Numbered from the stretch's first letter, positions 11,501-22,742 are shown. The stretch: DNA of 64,000 nucleotides from Cerioporus squamosus (GCA_022592435.1 JABYQS010000055.1:150650-214649), one strand, 5' to 3'. The notes: generated by a model not told the origin, from the sequence alone. Program-made: numbers and translations.

Positions 11501-14500
11501 GCCAATTGCGGCTGCGGTATGACGGCCGTCCAGACCATAATGATGAAGTACCCGGGGTCCGCTCCACATCCGAAGTTTCGACCGTCCTCCCTCTGGTCGT
11601 CTGCCAAGTCGTACGGTACTTATGCAGATGCCGACGACGCCTCGCCGACGGCTGGCACCAGCTCATGGCTCCCGGAGACGCTGGCCCGCGGGCACTGCCC
11701 ATACCGCTCCTGTCGATTCCCTCGCCTGCGCACCCTGCAGAACACGAAGACGGTTGTGGGGGCCCACGGACCACGGACCACGGCCCAAGCACTACACCCG
11801 GCCGCGGACCACGCCCCTTCTACCACGCACCATAAACTTCAAGCTTCACAAATTCCGCAATCGAAGTCCTCCGTACACGCCTCTCGAAGGCTCGAAGCCA
11901 CGAGCTCACGGCAGCACTCATTGCGCGCGGCAAGTCCTGTCATCTGGAGCCACAGGCTGGGATGTGGACGTTGCCCGATCCGAAGACGATGTACTACTCG
12001 CGCCCCTGCAGGCCCCCCCTGTCCTTTGCCCAATGGCGCAGCAAGAGCGGGGTCATGACTGCGAGCGAGGAGAAGAGGGCGAGGCTTCGTTGGCTGGACG
12101 GGATCGACATGAGGCTAGCTACGGGCCCACCACAAAGAGCGAGTGGAAGCACCGCGGCCTGACGTTCAACAGAACCCAGAACGGCTGACAGACGGGCGAT
12201 TGATGGATGGGGCTTGCGAGGGCCTATGGGCATTGGGAATAGGAAGCAGGGATAAGGGAACGAGGTGCGTTCGCAGCGCTCAGGCAGGAGCCTGTCCGAG
12301 TGGGCGTCAACCCCGACGGGCGGAGAGTGGGCGACACCGAAGATCCAGGCGGTCCGCGCGGACAGTGAGCCAGACATAGCACTTGTACCGCGCCGCGGCG
12401 GTGTGTCGTGCCGCCTGGAGGAACGAGCTTCGTCAAGGACTCCTATGACGTCTCCCGATGCCGCGACGGGACTTCGTGTGCGGTCCTGTGGCTGGCCGTT
12501 TCGCGGCAAGTGCTGCCGCGCTTCTTACTTTCTGCGGTGAGCCGCCGCGACGTAACAAGGCTCTGCGAAGCGCGACACGGACGCCCGGCCATCCGTCTGC
12601 TGTCCACCAGAACTCCTCCTCGGCATAAGTGTGGTTCTATAGAACCCACCTCAGCATAAGTGATGTCGATGTCTAACTGGCAGCTCTCAGCCATGACGAC
12701 CGGGGCGACTTACAGAACTCCAGACGTAACCCTCAAAATGGTCACCGTCGGCGGAGTGAGTCGCAGCCATGCAGTTCGTACGAGGAGCTGCTGTCGTGCA
12801 AAGTCAGCTATGCATGGGAGATTTGATGGCTGTTCGAAGTGTAATGCACGTGGAAGTAAGCCTGAATACGTACCTGTCGCTGGCTGAAGTGAGCGCATCG
12901 GGCCTGCTTGCCGGCAGGCAGAGCTGCGGGCCCGCGCTCCGCTGGGGCCGGCGAGATGTTATGTCACAGAAGATTCCAATGTGGGATTGGGGACCACTTC
13001 CACGGAAGGAGCTTGCGCTACGAGGCCCGCTTGTTCCCAGGGAGGATGCGTGCACCAGCGGGCGGTGGAGCAGAGCAGTCATCGACACCATGGAGAGCCT
13101 CGATGAGAGAATGAGGGTGAAGATGTAGCGTACTTATGCTTGAATCGTGAAGCCGTGCTGGGTCAACGGCGGCGGTCCAAGACGGCGGAGGCGGCATGGG
13201 ACGAGAGTCCTAGGATGAAGCGCTGCAGGAGCGGAGTATGTGAGTGGCCTATCACGTCCTGATGGGGTACGAGACCTCGAAGGCGTACTTGGAGAGGCAG
13301 TAAGGGTCCGGCGTATCGGACGGAGGGGACTCCGCCAGCGACTTGTCTTCACCCACGGAGGGGCGGGCGGGGGTAGGGTGGGATTCCCCTTCGCGGCGAT
13401 GGCACCACCATGTCGACGTACACGTTGCAAGCATCGCACGACAGGGACCCTTCCGCAGACAGGCAGTCCGCACTGATGGCGCAGGCAGAAGGAGGCTTCT
13501 GTCTACGCAAAGTCAACGTCACTGTCAAGCATCCACAAAACTAAAGACATGTACCTCGAGCACAGGCGATTAGGATACTTGCGGGCGGCCGTAAGAACCG
13601 CCGAGGGGACCAATCGTATCAGAACACTCCAGGATCAGCTTGGTGGGATCCCGTCATGGTAAGTTGACTAGGGTCGACTCTGCCATTGTGAACGAGATGT
13701 CGAGCGCAATTTAGCAGGAGTGGCCCAGAGGGGGAGGGTGGGACAGGAAGCTGTCCGGTGCCGAATGAACGCCTCGCGGGCCCAATGGCGATAAGAGAGC
13801 ATCTAGTAGACGCCAACTTCCGAATGGGCGATGAGCCGATAACGGCGATCTTCCACGATGGGACGTGAAGAAAGACCCAGCGGGGACGGCGCTGCAGAAG
13901 GACGCCGGAAGCAAACTGGGAATGCGGGGCGCGAGTGTGGCGAGGTACGCGAGCGAAGCTCCAGTTCCAAGTCGCCAGAACGATACTGGCTCAGATGTCC
14001 TGCCTAGGCTCGGAGCTTGCTGGTCGTCTGCCCACCCGGCCGTCGTTCTTCGCCGCACCGTGGGACCGTATGCTCGTGAGTGTGGAGTAACTTGTAGCGT
14101 TGAGGCCTTACGCCGTTGTCAACATGAGGGTTATTTTCTTGTTGATGCCGGCAAGAGTTACGTGTCGGTAGGCAGATCGCAGCGGCGGGCGGAGGTTGAA
14201 GAGCTGGCATACAATGACACGTCCACGTGCGGTTACGTGCTCATAGAGGAGTATGTCAGAGTAGAGCGACGGTGATAGAGAGACCAGTCCGTGGCGATGT
14301 GATCCCACAGAGAGGCTTGGATTACCGCATAAGTTAATCATGATAACTTCTATTGCCAAGCTCGACGTACCTCCTGGGCAAGCACACAAGCGCAGCTGTG
14401 AGGCGGGGCTTTCCCTCGACGGTGGGATTCCGCAGATTATGTGCCAAGCTAGGCTTGATTTGTAGACGAACTACAATTCCTGGAGAGAGACTGTAGCGGA

Positions 14501-15413
14501 AGTAGGGGGCGAGATGAAGTGCACTCACTGTATGCGCCAGAGGGGACGGCCATCATCCATGCGACAGTGAAGTGCTCATGTCCTTCCCGAGTTCTGACGT
14601 GGAGCAGGCCTCCGGCTTGAAATGAGTATCGCATGGACAGTATGATCGAGTCTATGTATATGTATGTGCCGGGGCACGCTCTCGTCCGACCTGACGCCGA
14701 CGTGTTCAGTAACCAGAGCCAACTATGGCAGTGTAGAGTACAACGCTGCTGTCTCGCTGCGAGGCAAGGAGATTGCGGTCAGAATTATTACTACTGCACA
14801 TAGTTTTCCAGACGTACCTCCCTAATCACCGCCGCATTGCCTCTTGGTGCTCTCTTCGAGAGACAACGCCCGTCCAGCTGTACCTAGCCACGCTCCCCAG
14901 AGCACAGAAAGCTAATTGCCTACACTCCACAACCACTGTTGAGGTCAATCTCATGTGGGGACGGATTTTGTTCGCTCTTGTACCTCTTCTGCACGTCGTC
15001 CTTCTGCCTATCGCTCAGATTCCAGGCATCGTTGGGGGTAGAAAGCTGACAGCTCCAACGCAGAGAGATCATAGGTGTCGACCAGCAACGGAGGAGTTCA
15101 CGGAGGACATGGCGGTTGGAAGTAAAGTCGGGTGCCGGTGCAGGTAGCGCCCTTCGCTGTGGACGCGTCACCGCGCCACACCACGTGACCGTCGCGTCGC
15201 GTCTGTGGCCCAGGCGAGTTTGCCTTGCGCCACCGCGAATCGCTGTTGTCACTCCTGCCCATTGACAAGGTAACCAAGATATTCAGTTTATGAGAGTCTG
15301 CCCTCTCTAATTTGTTGAAGTTTGACTTTCAGATCTCGAAGGTAATCTCGGCGACGCTTCCACGCCGGGGCTCATACAGAAGGTACCGAGAACTCAGCAG
15401 ACACGCACGATCG
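8558..15413. other. Pyrimidine-rich 3' flank, then gene-poor DNA
   Basis: From about 8640 to 9360 the plus strand is strongly C/T-rich with almost no purine runs; it may be 3' UTR or flank of the bHLH gene. From about 9700 to 15400 I see no gene. Frames are short and overlap on both strands, with no domain, no consistent splice sites and no transposon protein. Small GAAT repeats occur near 10325 and GGACCAC repeats near 11770. It could hold lost genes, noncoding transcripts or old repeats. Confidence 0.5.
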
Positions 15414-16488
15414 ATGGCCTCAGAGTCAGACCGCCCGAGTCCGTGAGCACATCAATACAAATCATATTGCGATGCGCCACTAACCCTCTTTGCAGAGATA
15501 CTCAGAGTGGTGGAACACACGATCCGATTTTCGAACCACCGGAAGAAGCCATAGCCAAGATCTTGCCGTTTCTCGTCGATGAACGAGAGCTCCGTATCCT
15601 CGGCCACTCCGTATTCGCCAACAACCTCTTCTACGACCTTGGCGATGGTCGTATCGTCAAGACAGGCGTTGATGCCTCTGACGACGAGGCGAAGGCTATG
15701 ATGTTCGTGCGAGAGCACACAACCATCCCCGTTCCCGAAGTCCATATGGTGTTCCAGTACAACGGCGCTACCCACATAGTCATGGAACGTATTGACGGCG
15801 TTGCTCTTCGCGAGGCTGTCGATCATGACGAGACCGGATCTTCCAATCCGAATGGCGCGCTGGTGACCGCTGGACAAGTAGTCTCCATCATGCAGCAGCT
15901 CAAGGGTTTCATCGCTGAGTTGAGAGAACTCGGACGTCGCTTCCCACAGGAGGAACCACAACTTCGGGTCGTGGCCAGAGGGTCCTTTCCGCAACTCGTA
16001 CTTCCACGGCGCGTTTCCGCTGAAGCCATTTCAGTCCGTCGACGAGTTCCACGTTTATTTCCTCGATCGTCTGCGGCGTCTGGGTAACCCCAGTCGAAGA
16101 GACCTACGACATGTTGGAGAGGGCTAGGAACGAGAGCGAGGAAAGCGCGCCCGTCCTTTCTCACGGAGACTTAGCCCCTTGAAATCTCCTCGTCAAGGAT
16201 GGCCATATCCTTGCGATCGTCGACTGGGAGACGTTCGGCTGGTATCCGGACTTCTGGGAGTATATGGGGGTGGGGAATGAGGCCACACCTCCCGCAACCT
16301 TCCAAGCTATCAAGACCGTTTTCGGAGACACTCCCTTCGTTTGTGAGACGTATCGCTACGTTCACTCTTGTCTGACGTATCCGTTCTACTACCAGGTAAG
16401 TAGTAGGCGTTTTCTCAGTGTCACCACGTGAGTTGATCACATCATTCGCCAGAATCCCTGGAGCAAGGTGGTTACTTCGGAGATGTAG
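15414..16488 (+). pseudogene. APH-type phosphotransferase pseudogene
   Basis: Related to fungal aminoglycoside-phosphotransferase/choline-kinase-like enzymes (APH fold). A plausible ATG at 15414 begins a short exon. An intron (about 15442-15495) leads to the N-lobe with GDGRIVKTG (ATP-site Lys), EAKAMMFVREHTTIPVP and HIVMERIDG hinge. Downstream are SHGDLAP and ILAIVDWETF, matching the catalytic HGDxxxxN and the DWE metal motif. The gene is broken three ways: the frame changes near 15950-15963 and again near 16075-16092, so all three frames are needed, and a TGA at 16180-16182 replaces the residue just before the catalytic-loop Asn. A normal intron (about 16396-16452) and a terminal exon ending TAG at 16488 still exist. 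No intron of workable length explains the shifts. Confidence 0.8.
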
Positions 16489-16572
16489 CGGAGAGGCTGG
16501 CTCGATATCAGTGCTAATACAATCATTGGTACTACAAGTACACGTTCAGACCGTCTTAAAGGTGCGCTCGCG

Positions 16573-17172
16573 CTACAGGTCGTCAGCGGCGCTGAAACCA
16601 TTGGTCCCACTGGCAGGACGTGAGATTCTGTCTTCCGGTACTCTTTGCGAAGGTAAGTACGTACCATGCGGCGCCCTCGCAACCACCTCGCTCCACTTTG
16701 CCTGGTCAATAATACGGTCCTGACAAATCTTGCACAGAAGGTCGATGATCCAGTTCTGGCAGTTCCAGTCGCCGTTCGGCTTTGCAACGCCCACCGTCCA
16801 CGCGAGAGCCTCGATCCGCCGCCTGACAGCGGGACTCATGTAACCAAGAGAGACATGCTGAGCTCCGCGCTTGGCTTCTCCCACAGTCTTCGTCTCTGGA
16901 CCCCAGTAGACGTAGCGCTTCCGAAGACGCGGGTCGTAAGAGGTGTCCAAGGTGACAACATGAAGGTGCTTCCAACCACCTGCATCGACTCGCCACGACA
17001 AGCTCCAGTGGGCATCGCGTGGGGTGCGAATCAGTCCAGGAATGGGAGGGAAGACCATTACAACGACTTCCCGATCCACGTTCGTGTCTCGGGCCAGGTG
17101 GCCGTTACTAATGGGGGGAGGATTGCGGAGACCAAGCCTGCCCTGCTCGGGTAAGTACTCAACGGGTGCCAT
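16573..17172 (-). CDS. Uncharacterised protein, H...NCQxW family, copy 1
   Basis: No function is recognised. The protein is about 200 residues and paralogous to the gene at 18712-19296: both start with a PEQGR motif, then share HWSLSW (here after TPRDA), YVHW/YVYWG, a basic segment ending VRxRIEELA-like, and WNCQNWI. A conserved His followed about 100 residues later by Asn-Cys at the start of a helix recalls the circularly permuted NlpC/P60-LRAT or PPPDE thiol-enzyme layout. That is inference, not homology I can prove. No signal peptide or membrane segment is seen. ATG 17172 was chosen because it aligns with the paralogue; the open frame extends upstream only to a GTG. The last ~35 residues do not match the paralogue, so a 3' intron with a GTACGT donor may be missed. 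Confidence 0.65.
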   Translation of the reverse strand: MAPVEYLPEQGRLGLRNPPPISNGHLARDTNVDREVVVMVFPPIPGLIRTPRDAHWSLSWRVDAGGWKHLHVVTLDTSYDPRLRKRYVYWGPETKTVGEAKRGAQHVSLGYMSPAVRRRIEALAWTVGVAKPNGDWNCQNWIIDLLCKICQDRIIDQAKWSEVVARAPHGTYLPSQRVPEDRISRPASGTNGFSAADDL

Positions 17173-17583
17173 GGTGGAGCTGATTCCTTGGAGGTAGAGG
17201 TTAGTTTCCGTCACTCGAGGACAAGTATGAGCAGACTCACTGCGAATGACTCCCAGTCAGTAGTTGCGGTTGAAACCTGCAAATCAAGTACAACCGGGGA
17301 GTGTCTTATATATCGAACACCCTAACCACCGCCCTCCCCGCCATCATGGCCGGGCCCACGAGGCATCACGCACGTACATGGTTGGGTGAGTGCCCGCCGC
17401 TTCCATTAGTATCAGCTACCCTAAATAATTTGACGCGCTTAGTTAAGGTGGAAGCCGAATCATTTGGGCCCTTAGTTAAGGGAGGCGCCTAATCGGCCAA
17501 ATATTTGGTCGATCTCCTGTGATCGTACGGGACAGATATTCAACAAATATTTCGTCAGGTGGAGAGAAGCGTAAAAGCGAGCT

Positions 17584-17668
17584 AAAAATGCACCCGAAGG
17601 GAATTGAACCAGCGATTAAATGACCATATAAAGAACTTTCACCACTTAGTCCAACTGCGCCATAGGAC
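17584..17668 (-). other. tRNA-like Pol III unit, left arm
   Basis: Read on the minus strand: a box A-like TGGCGCAGTTGG (17651-17662), a box B-like GGTTCAATTCC (17600-17610), then a run of five T (17584-17588) as in a Pol III terminator. The acceptor ends do not pair and no clean anticodon stem forms, so it is not a working tRNA gene. It resembles the tRNA-derived head of a SINE. Confidence 0.55.
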
Positions 17669-17909
17669 TATTTGAGTGTACTGAATCGCAACGTCCCCGA
17701 TGGCAATCCGCCACTTCAACGAGCCGCTAAGTACATGCGCATTGTCTATCATCTTATCCTGTTTACAACTGACTGTTATGTTCAATTTTTCCATACATAA
17801 GGTGCTTGTGCATGTCGTTATTCCAGCCCAAATAGACAGTCTTGATGTCAATGCGATATATACAGTTACTTACTCTTTCCATGTATCGAACACTTACCCT
17901 CAGTAATAA

Positions 17910-17956
17910 GTACAATCATCTACGGCCGAACCGGGTTCGGCCGTAGATGATTGTAC
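17910..17956. repeat. Perfect 47-nt palindrome at the element centre
   Basis: Two 23-nt arms (each beginning GTACAATCATCTACGG and ending GAACC toward the centre) are exact complements around a single G at 17933. Such an uninterrupted palindrome is unstable in genomes, which suggests it is young or functional. Confidence 0.85.
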
Positions 17957-18004
17957 GCAGAACGCCAATGGGATATATATCTTCGTAAAGACAGCCATAG
18001 AAAG

Positions 18005-18078
18005 CCCTGGTGGCCTAGTTGGATGGTGTCTTGTGTGCTTTCTTTAGGCCCAGGTTCAATCTTCTTGTGTGCATTTTT
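18005..18078 (+). other. tRNA-like Pol III unit, right arm
   Basis: Box A-like TGGCCTAGTTGG (18011-18022), box B-like GGTTCAATCT (18053-18062) and five T at 18074-18078. It is homologous to the left-arm unit, including the TGCATTTTTAG that follows box B, but in the opposite direction. It does not fold into a normal cloverleaf by eye. Confidence 0.55.
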
Positions 18079-18711
18079 AGGTCGCCTTTTGGGCTTATTT
18101 CCTGCGTACGAAATATTTGGCCAATATTTGCCGCCTGCGATCTTACGAGAGCGCCCAAATATTTGGGCCATTAGACGCCGCCCTTAACTAAGGGCCCAAA
18201 TTATACGGTTTCCACCTTAACTAAGGGCGTCAAATAATTGAGGTCAACTGAAGTCACTGCCGCTTCGCGCTCCCGGCACGCACACAATGTACCATTGTTC
18301 CCAGGCAGTTTGAGCGGGTGTCTCCGGACGATTGTCCTCCACTCTGAAACACGGCCGCGGCCGCGTATGCGAGACGTTCGCAATCTGGGGCCTAGGTCCC
18401 GGTCAAGCGTTCATGAGCCCAGCGTAGGCGGAACGGCAAGGTACCGTCAAAGCGAGACAATTGTTCCGCATCCTTAGTGCACCCCGATCTATACAAAACG
18501 GTAATGTTATTCTTACATTCGCGAGAACCACCAGATTCATGAGAGACATTCTTCCTAATCGTACACTGTAACCCCAGAACGACTTGCGACCCCAAACGTC
18601 CATGCTACACGGTCCGCCACCGGCCGCAATGCACAGCTACCCGTCCATATGTTTCGAGGTGTTACTAACGCCGTCTTCCAGCCAGAGCTACAGCGCACTG
18701 TCAGCTTCAAA

Positions 18712-19296
18712 TCAAACACCAAGAGCCGCAGCGACCAACTCACGCTTGTACGCATCAACCACCGCGCTCTCCCACGTCCTCCGATCCATCAGCCTCTCCG
18801 CAACCATCCTAGCCGCGAGCTCTCTCACCCAGTCCTGGCAGTTCCACGGCTCTCTTCCGCACTGGGCCGGGCCCATGCGCATCACCGGCACGCCCATCGC
18901 GAGCTCCTCGATCCTCACCCGCATCGCAAGCGTCATCTTCCCGAGCGAAATCTTGCGCGCACTAGCAGTCAACGCACCCTCAGCCTTCGTCAAGCCGCCC
19001 CAATGCACGTACCGCGGTTCCTCCACCGGGGCCCTGCCGGGCCCTGCACTCACCAGGACGCGGTGCACTTGAACGTGGATGTGTCGCCAGGCCTTCAGCT
19101 GCCCGCGCCCCCCGCCGACTTGCCAGGCGAGGCTCCAGTGCCCGTAGCGCGCGTCGTCGTCGTCGGAGGCGAAGACGAGGAGGTAGACGTGCGTCTTGGA
19201 GTCGGAGTCCGGGGCGAGGGCGCGCAGGGTGTCGATGGGTTGCTGTGGGGTACCGATCAGTCCCTGCCTTCCCTGCTCTGGCATTACCTGGTTCAT
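18712..19296 (-). CDS. Uncharacterised protein, H...NCQxW family, copy 2
   Basis: A single-exon frame from ATG 19296 to TGA 18712-18714, 194 residues. Visible blocks: MPEQGRQGLIGTP near the start, HVYLLVFASDDD, GHWSLAWQVGGG, RYVHWGG, RVRIEELAMGVPV, and EPWNCQDWVRELAARM followed by a helical C-terminus. The His in HWSLAW and the Cys in NCQDW are kept in both copies. Function is unknown; a permuted papain-like thiol hydrolase or transferase is one guess. No targeting signal is seen. The paralogue lies 1.5 kb away on the same strand with the foldback element between them, so this is a tandem duplicate split by an insertion. Confidence 0.7.
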   Translation of the reverse strand: MNQVMPEQGRQGLIGTPQQPIDTLRALAPDSDSKTHVYLLVFASDDDDARYGHWSLAWQVGGGRGQLKAWRHIHVQVHRVLVSAGPGRAPVEEPRYVHWGGLTKAEGALTASARKISLGKMTLAMRVRIEELAMGVPVMRMGPAQCGREPWNCQDWVRELAARMVAERLMDRRTWESAVVDAYKRELVAAALGV

Positions 19297-20149
19297 CGTT
19301 CTACGGTGCTAAGCAGGGACATCAGCATCCAGCAGGGCGGACACATACTTGAGCACGGACCTTGACTGAAGGGAGAAGGGGAGACGAAGACGAGGAGACG
19401 CAGGTTGAAGGACAGAGCAGCCGTAACCACTGGCGCGCTCCGTACTTTTATGTCTCGCTTCGCGTATCACCTCGAGGACATCTCCGCCGCCGCCGCGGAC
19501 ACTCAAACACGCTCTTCCGAAGTTACTCCCGAGCATAACATGCGACTGCGACTTAAGTATCTGGGGCTTTGGGTGCTGGAAGGTAGGGCAGCCTCAGCTT
19601 CTTCAGTCCTGCCTCGTCGTCCCCGGAGTCGCGAGTCTGGACAGGGATTTCTCCATTTAGACACTCTCCTTGACTGAGGCCCGGAGGTCTCCTTGTCGAG
19701 TTCTGCGATCGAGCCAGGAAGAGGAGGCTGGAGGTGACCTCGACCATCTTAGGCCAGATTTCGCCCGGACGAATGCGGTCCGTCCGGCTTCATGGCCTTG
19801 TGCATGAACTAGAACTGGTATGTTAATAGCACTCATATGTACCGCAGGGCAGGCGAGGACGACTAGACGTACCGATGTGTACAGATCACTCAATGTCGCA
19901 ACGCAAACGCATCACTTGCCCAGGCAGGCCCCAGCCGCAGGCTTCTGGCCAGATTGCCTTGCGCCTTCCAGTTAATTGGGCTTATCCGGTGCGCCGGTTT
20001 CAAAAGGTCTGACAAACCACATAGTTCGAAACACCAAGATGCCTGAGAACCTGATATGCAAATAACCTCCGCGAGTCGGAGGAACCCAAGAAATACTGTA
20101 CAAACTATGCCAGACGCATGAGCGATCATACCTGCTCAAGTTGAAAGCT
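19297..20149. other. Intergenic, nothing recognised
   Basis: No gene is seen. The stretch contains the promoter side of the minus-strand gene at 19296 and the 3' flank of the FAD oxidase that ends at 20150. Confidence 0.5.
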
Positions 20150-22679
20150 TCAGAGCTTGATGTGGCACTGGTACAAGTCATCGTCTTCGCCCTTCCATCC
20201 GACTTCCATACACGCGTTAGCGGCCCGACCAGGAAGAGAACTCAGCATTAGTCACGCACCACATTGCCAACAGTCGAGAAGTCCCTGCGGGTCGCTAAAG
20301 GAAAGAACAACCGTCAGGCCGACCTCCGCGCTGCTGGCAGCCTAGTACAACACGGCTCACTATTTCTGCTTGACGGTGAGGAGCTTCGCGTAGTTGTCGC
20401 CCCAGTACGATGCCTCGTGGTCCGGCTCATACACATCGCCCTCGTTCTGAAATGCCTTCATGAGCACTTCGCCCCATCCTCCTCGGCGTCACCGCGTGCA
20501 TCGAAACTGGACACTCACAAAGTACGCCCCGCTCCCCGGAGTCAGGTCCCTGAACTTCTGAATATGCTCCGACAACGTCTTGTAACCGGCAACGCGCTCT
20601 TCCAGAGTATCGTTGTACTGGAACTGCCACTTGATCGACAGATGCCAGATCGCGTCCCGCCACGCAGGGGTCACGGACGTCGCCCCGGCCGTCTCCTCGT
20701 ACAGCCATGGGGTCCCAGCGACGATGTACGGGGACGCAAAGGAGAGGGTGTCGTTGATGAGGGCGGAGAGCTGCGAGCGGCCCTCGGCGGTCGAGAAGAA
20801 CTTGCTCGGGAGGAGGCGCGTGCCGAGTTCGAGCTCGGGACCCACGGCCTGCCGTGGTTCTGAGCGGGAGGAATGCGGACAGAGGAAAAAGATAACACGT
20901 ACAGCTTGGGCGGAGGTGACGTATTTGTTGAAGAACGAGAGCCAAGAGGGGTGCTCTTCGATCGTCACCGAACCACCGCGTGCGGTCACGAAGTCGACGG
21001 CGGGCAGCATGGACGCCTGCGCCTCCTCTGTAGAGAGAAGGGGAGTGACGTGGATGAGCGACGGGCCCTGCGTGATGCATAAGAGGGTAAGCAGGGCCGA
21101 CAGGGATCAAGAGAAGGCGATACCCGTACCACAATGTGACCGCCCCAGCCTTCGTTCGCCCACTGGTACGAGTTGTCCACCATCAGACTGTACCACGCTG
21201 CGATGTCGGTCGAGGCGCTGGGCGTAAACGAGAGAACGGCGCTGTCCAGCACGTCAGACTAAGCGAACAGCAAGAGGGAGAGGCACTCTCACGCTTGGAT
21301 GGGGAACACGGGCTCTACGCGGTGCGTGGACTCGATCACGACGCCGAACGCAGACCCGCCACCGCCCCGGAGAGCAAAGAACAGGTCCTCGTTCTGACAT
21401 TCGTTCGCGGTGCGATACTCACCGTCCGGGGTGACCACCTTGACCTGCACCTGTACATGGCGAGTCACGCCTGCGCTCGGTGAGAGCAACGAGCAGGACT
21501 CACCACCCGATCCACCGCTAGTCCGTAGACCGGCGTGAGGATGCTGTGACCGCCGCCCTGCGTGTGCTCATGAGTCGGAGGTATGTACGGGAGGAGAATG
21601 TGAGGGGAGCGCACAAGGATATACCCGCCAGAGAACCCGATGGTCTCATGGTATCCTCCGATGATGGTGCGGCCGACGCTGTTCGCGTACTCGTAGACAG
21701 CTTGCGTGGTGACACCCGCCTGTGGGGAGATGAATTCGGACACAGAAACGAGCTGCGTAAGACTCACGCCTGTCGTTATGACGTCGTATGTGGTACTTGT
21801 GCATCCTTCAGGGACGAACGCATCGTCATGCGAGAGCTGGGCGTAGAGTGGATGAGGAAGTAACGCTCTCAGAGGCAGAACGAAGTACGCACTGACTGCA
21901 GCCCTGTCATCTATACACCAGAGTACGTTAGTGATCGTACTCAGGGACGAGTTTAGCACACACACCCAGAGACTCAGCGTGTCCTTCCCGCTCGAACGCC
22001 CCTTGTAGTCGTGTCCTTTGTTCTTCACAGATAAGCGGACCCCGGTCGAGTTGGAAAAGGCAAGCGCAGCTTGAATATCTGTGTACGACGCGACTTCAAT
22101 CTGAAAGGCAAGCTTGAGTCGTGCAACATCTCGGAAGCAAGACAAAGCATGGTGCGTACGTAGTATGGAGGAACGTTGCCGAGTTGGCAATCGACACCGT
22201 CAATGGCGTCCCCGTTCGTCGGATCACTGCTATCAAGCAGACACCCCTCGGTAGTCGCAGAAGACTGGCACGTCTCCCATTGCGGCTGTAAGAGGATTTG
22301 AGATGAGCGACCCAAGACGGGTAGAGAGTCGATGCGCACTCACAAGCATGTAGGCACCGAAGTGTTCGACGCGGAACGTGGGGTCGGTGTAGCTCGATTG
22401 AATCTCGGCGCATGCAGCCGAGTCGACAGGGACAGAGTCGCCCTCCACCGTCGAGAAGCATGGGCTTTCGAACGGAACCGCTGCCTTCAGCCTACCGCCG
22501 ACAGTTGCATTGAGATCGTTGAGAGACGAGAGAACCGCGGAGGGAACGGTGGGCCCAGAGCGCGAGATGACCGAGGAAGACAAAGACAAGCCCTCAGGCA
22601 AACTAGAGGCAAGAGAGGTGTCTACGACAGTCGCAAGAGTGAGCAAAGCGGCGGAGAGACTCGCCCGTGCGACGACCAT
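20150..22679 (-). CDS. Secreted FAD-linked oxidase (BBE/VAO type), copy 1
   Basis: A flavoprotein oxidase of the FAD_binding_4/berberine-bridge family, probably secreted. ATG 22679 opens a hydrophobic signal-like N-terminus (ARASLSAALLTLATVVDTSLA). Conserved blocks, each on its own exon: SPCFSTVEG, PQWETCQS, VRLSVKNKGHDYKGRSSGKD (the FAD-site His motif), GRTIIGGYHETIGFSGG, GGGHSILTPVYGLAVDRV, ANECQNEDLFFALRGGGG, WANEGWGGHI, and the C-terminal BBE segment EASYWGDNYAKLL...KYDPQGLLDCWQC. The last exons join as CWQC-VGWKGEDDDLYQCHIKL with TGA at 20150-20152. About a dozen GT-AG introns are needed and the frame holds across all I checked. Several NxT sites fit secretion. Its tandem paralogue lies upstream at 23586-26135. 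The substrate (sugar, alcohol or alkaloid-like) cannot be told from sequence. Confidence 0.88.
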
Positions 22680-22735
22680 CGTGGAGCGGGGGGCTTGCGA
22701 GCCTCTGGGGCGACCGTGACCGGGGAATCTCTGGG

Positions 22736-22742
22736 ATTATAA
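22736..22742 (-). promoter_or_regulatory. TATA-like box of FAD oxidase copy 1
   Basis: TTATAAT on the minus strand, about 57-63 bp before the ATG. The paralogue has ATATAA at almost the same distance. Confidence 0.5.

Larger units (their letters stand above)
17424..18238. mobile_element. Foldback element: two inverted tRNA-like units around a palindrome
   Basis: The left arm (about 17424-17665) and the reverse complement of the right arm (about 18008-18238) match along most of about 230 bp. Shared blocks are, from outside in, a CAAATTATT-type end, two CTTAACTAAG motifs, CCAAATATTTGG, ACGAAATATTTG, TGCATTTTTAG, and a tRNA-like head. The arms point head to head. Between them lies unrelated sequence and a perfect palindrome (23-bp arms 17910-17932 and 17934-17956 with one base between). 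It may be a MITE/foldback transposon with internal Pol III boxes, or two SINE copies inserted in opposite directions. No target-site duplication is clear. Confidence 0.7.

Noticed and set aside
12000..12510. 171-residue minus-strand open frame as a gene
   Set aside because: No ATG-supported domain, low-complexity Arg/Ser/Pro content, overlapping open frames on the other strand.
16573..17214. Upstream start at 17214 for the first NCQxW gene
   Set aside because: The codon there is GTG, and the ATG at 17172 aligns with the start region of the paralogue.
17584..17668. A functional tRNA gene
   Set aside because: Box A and box B words are present, but the acceptor and anticodon stems do not pair and a diverged inverted copy exists in the same element.
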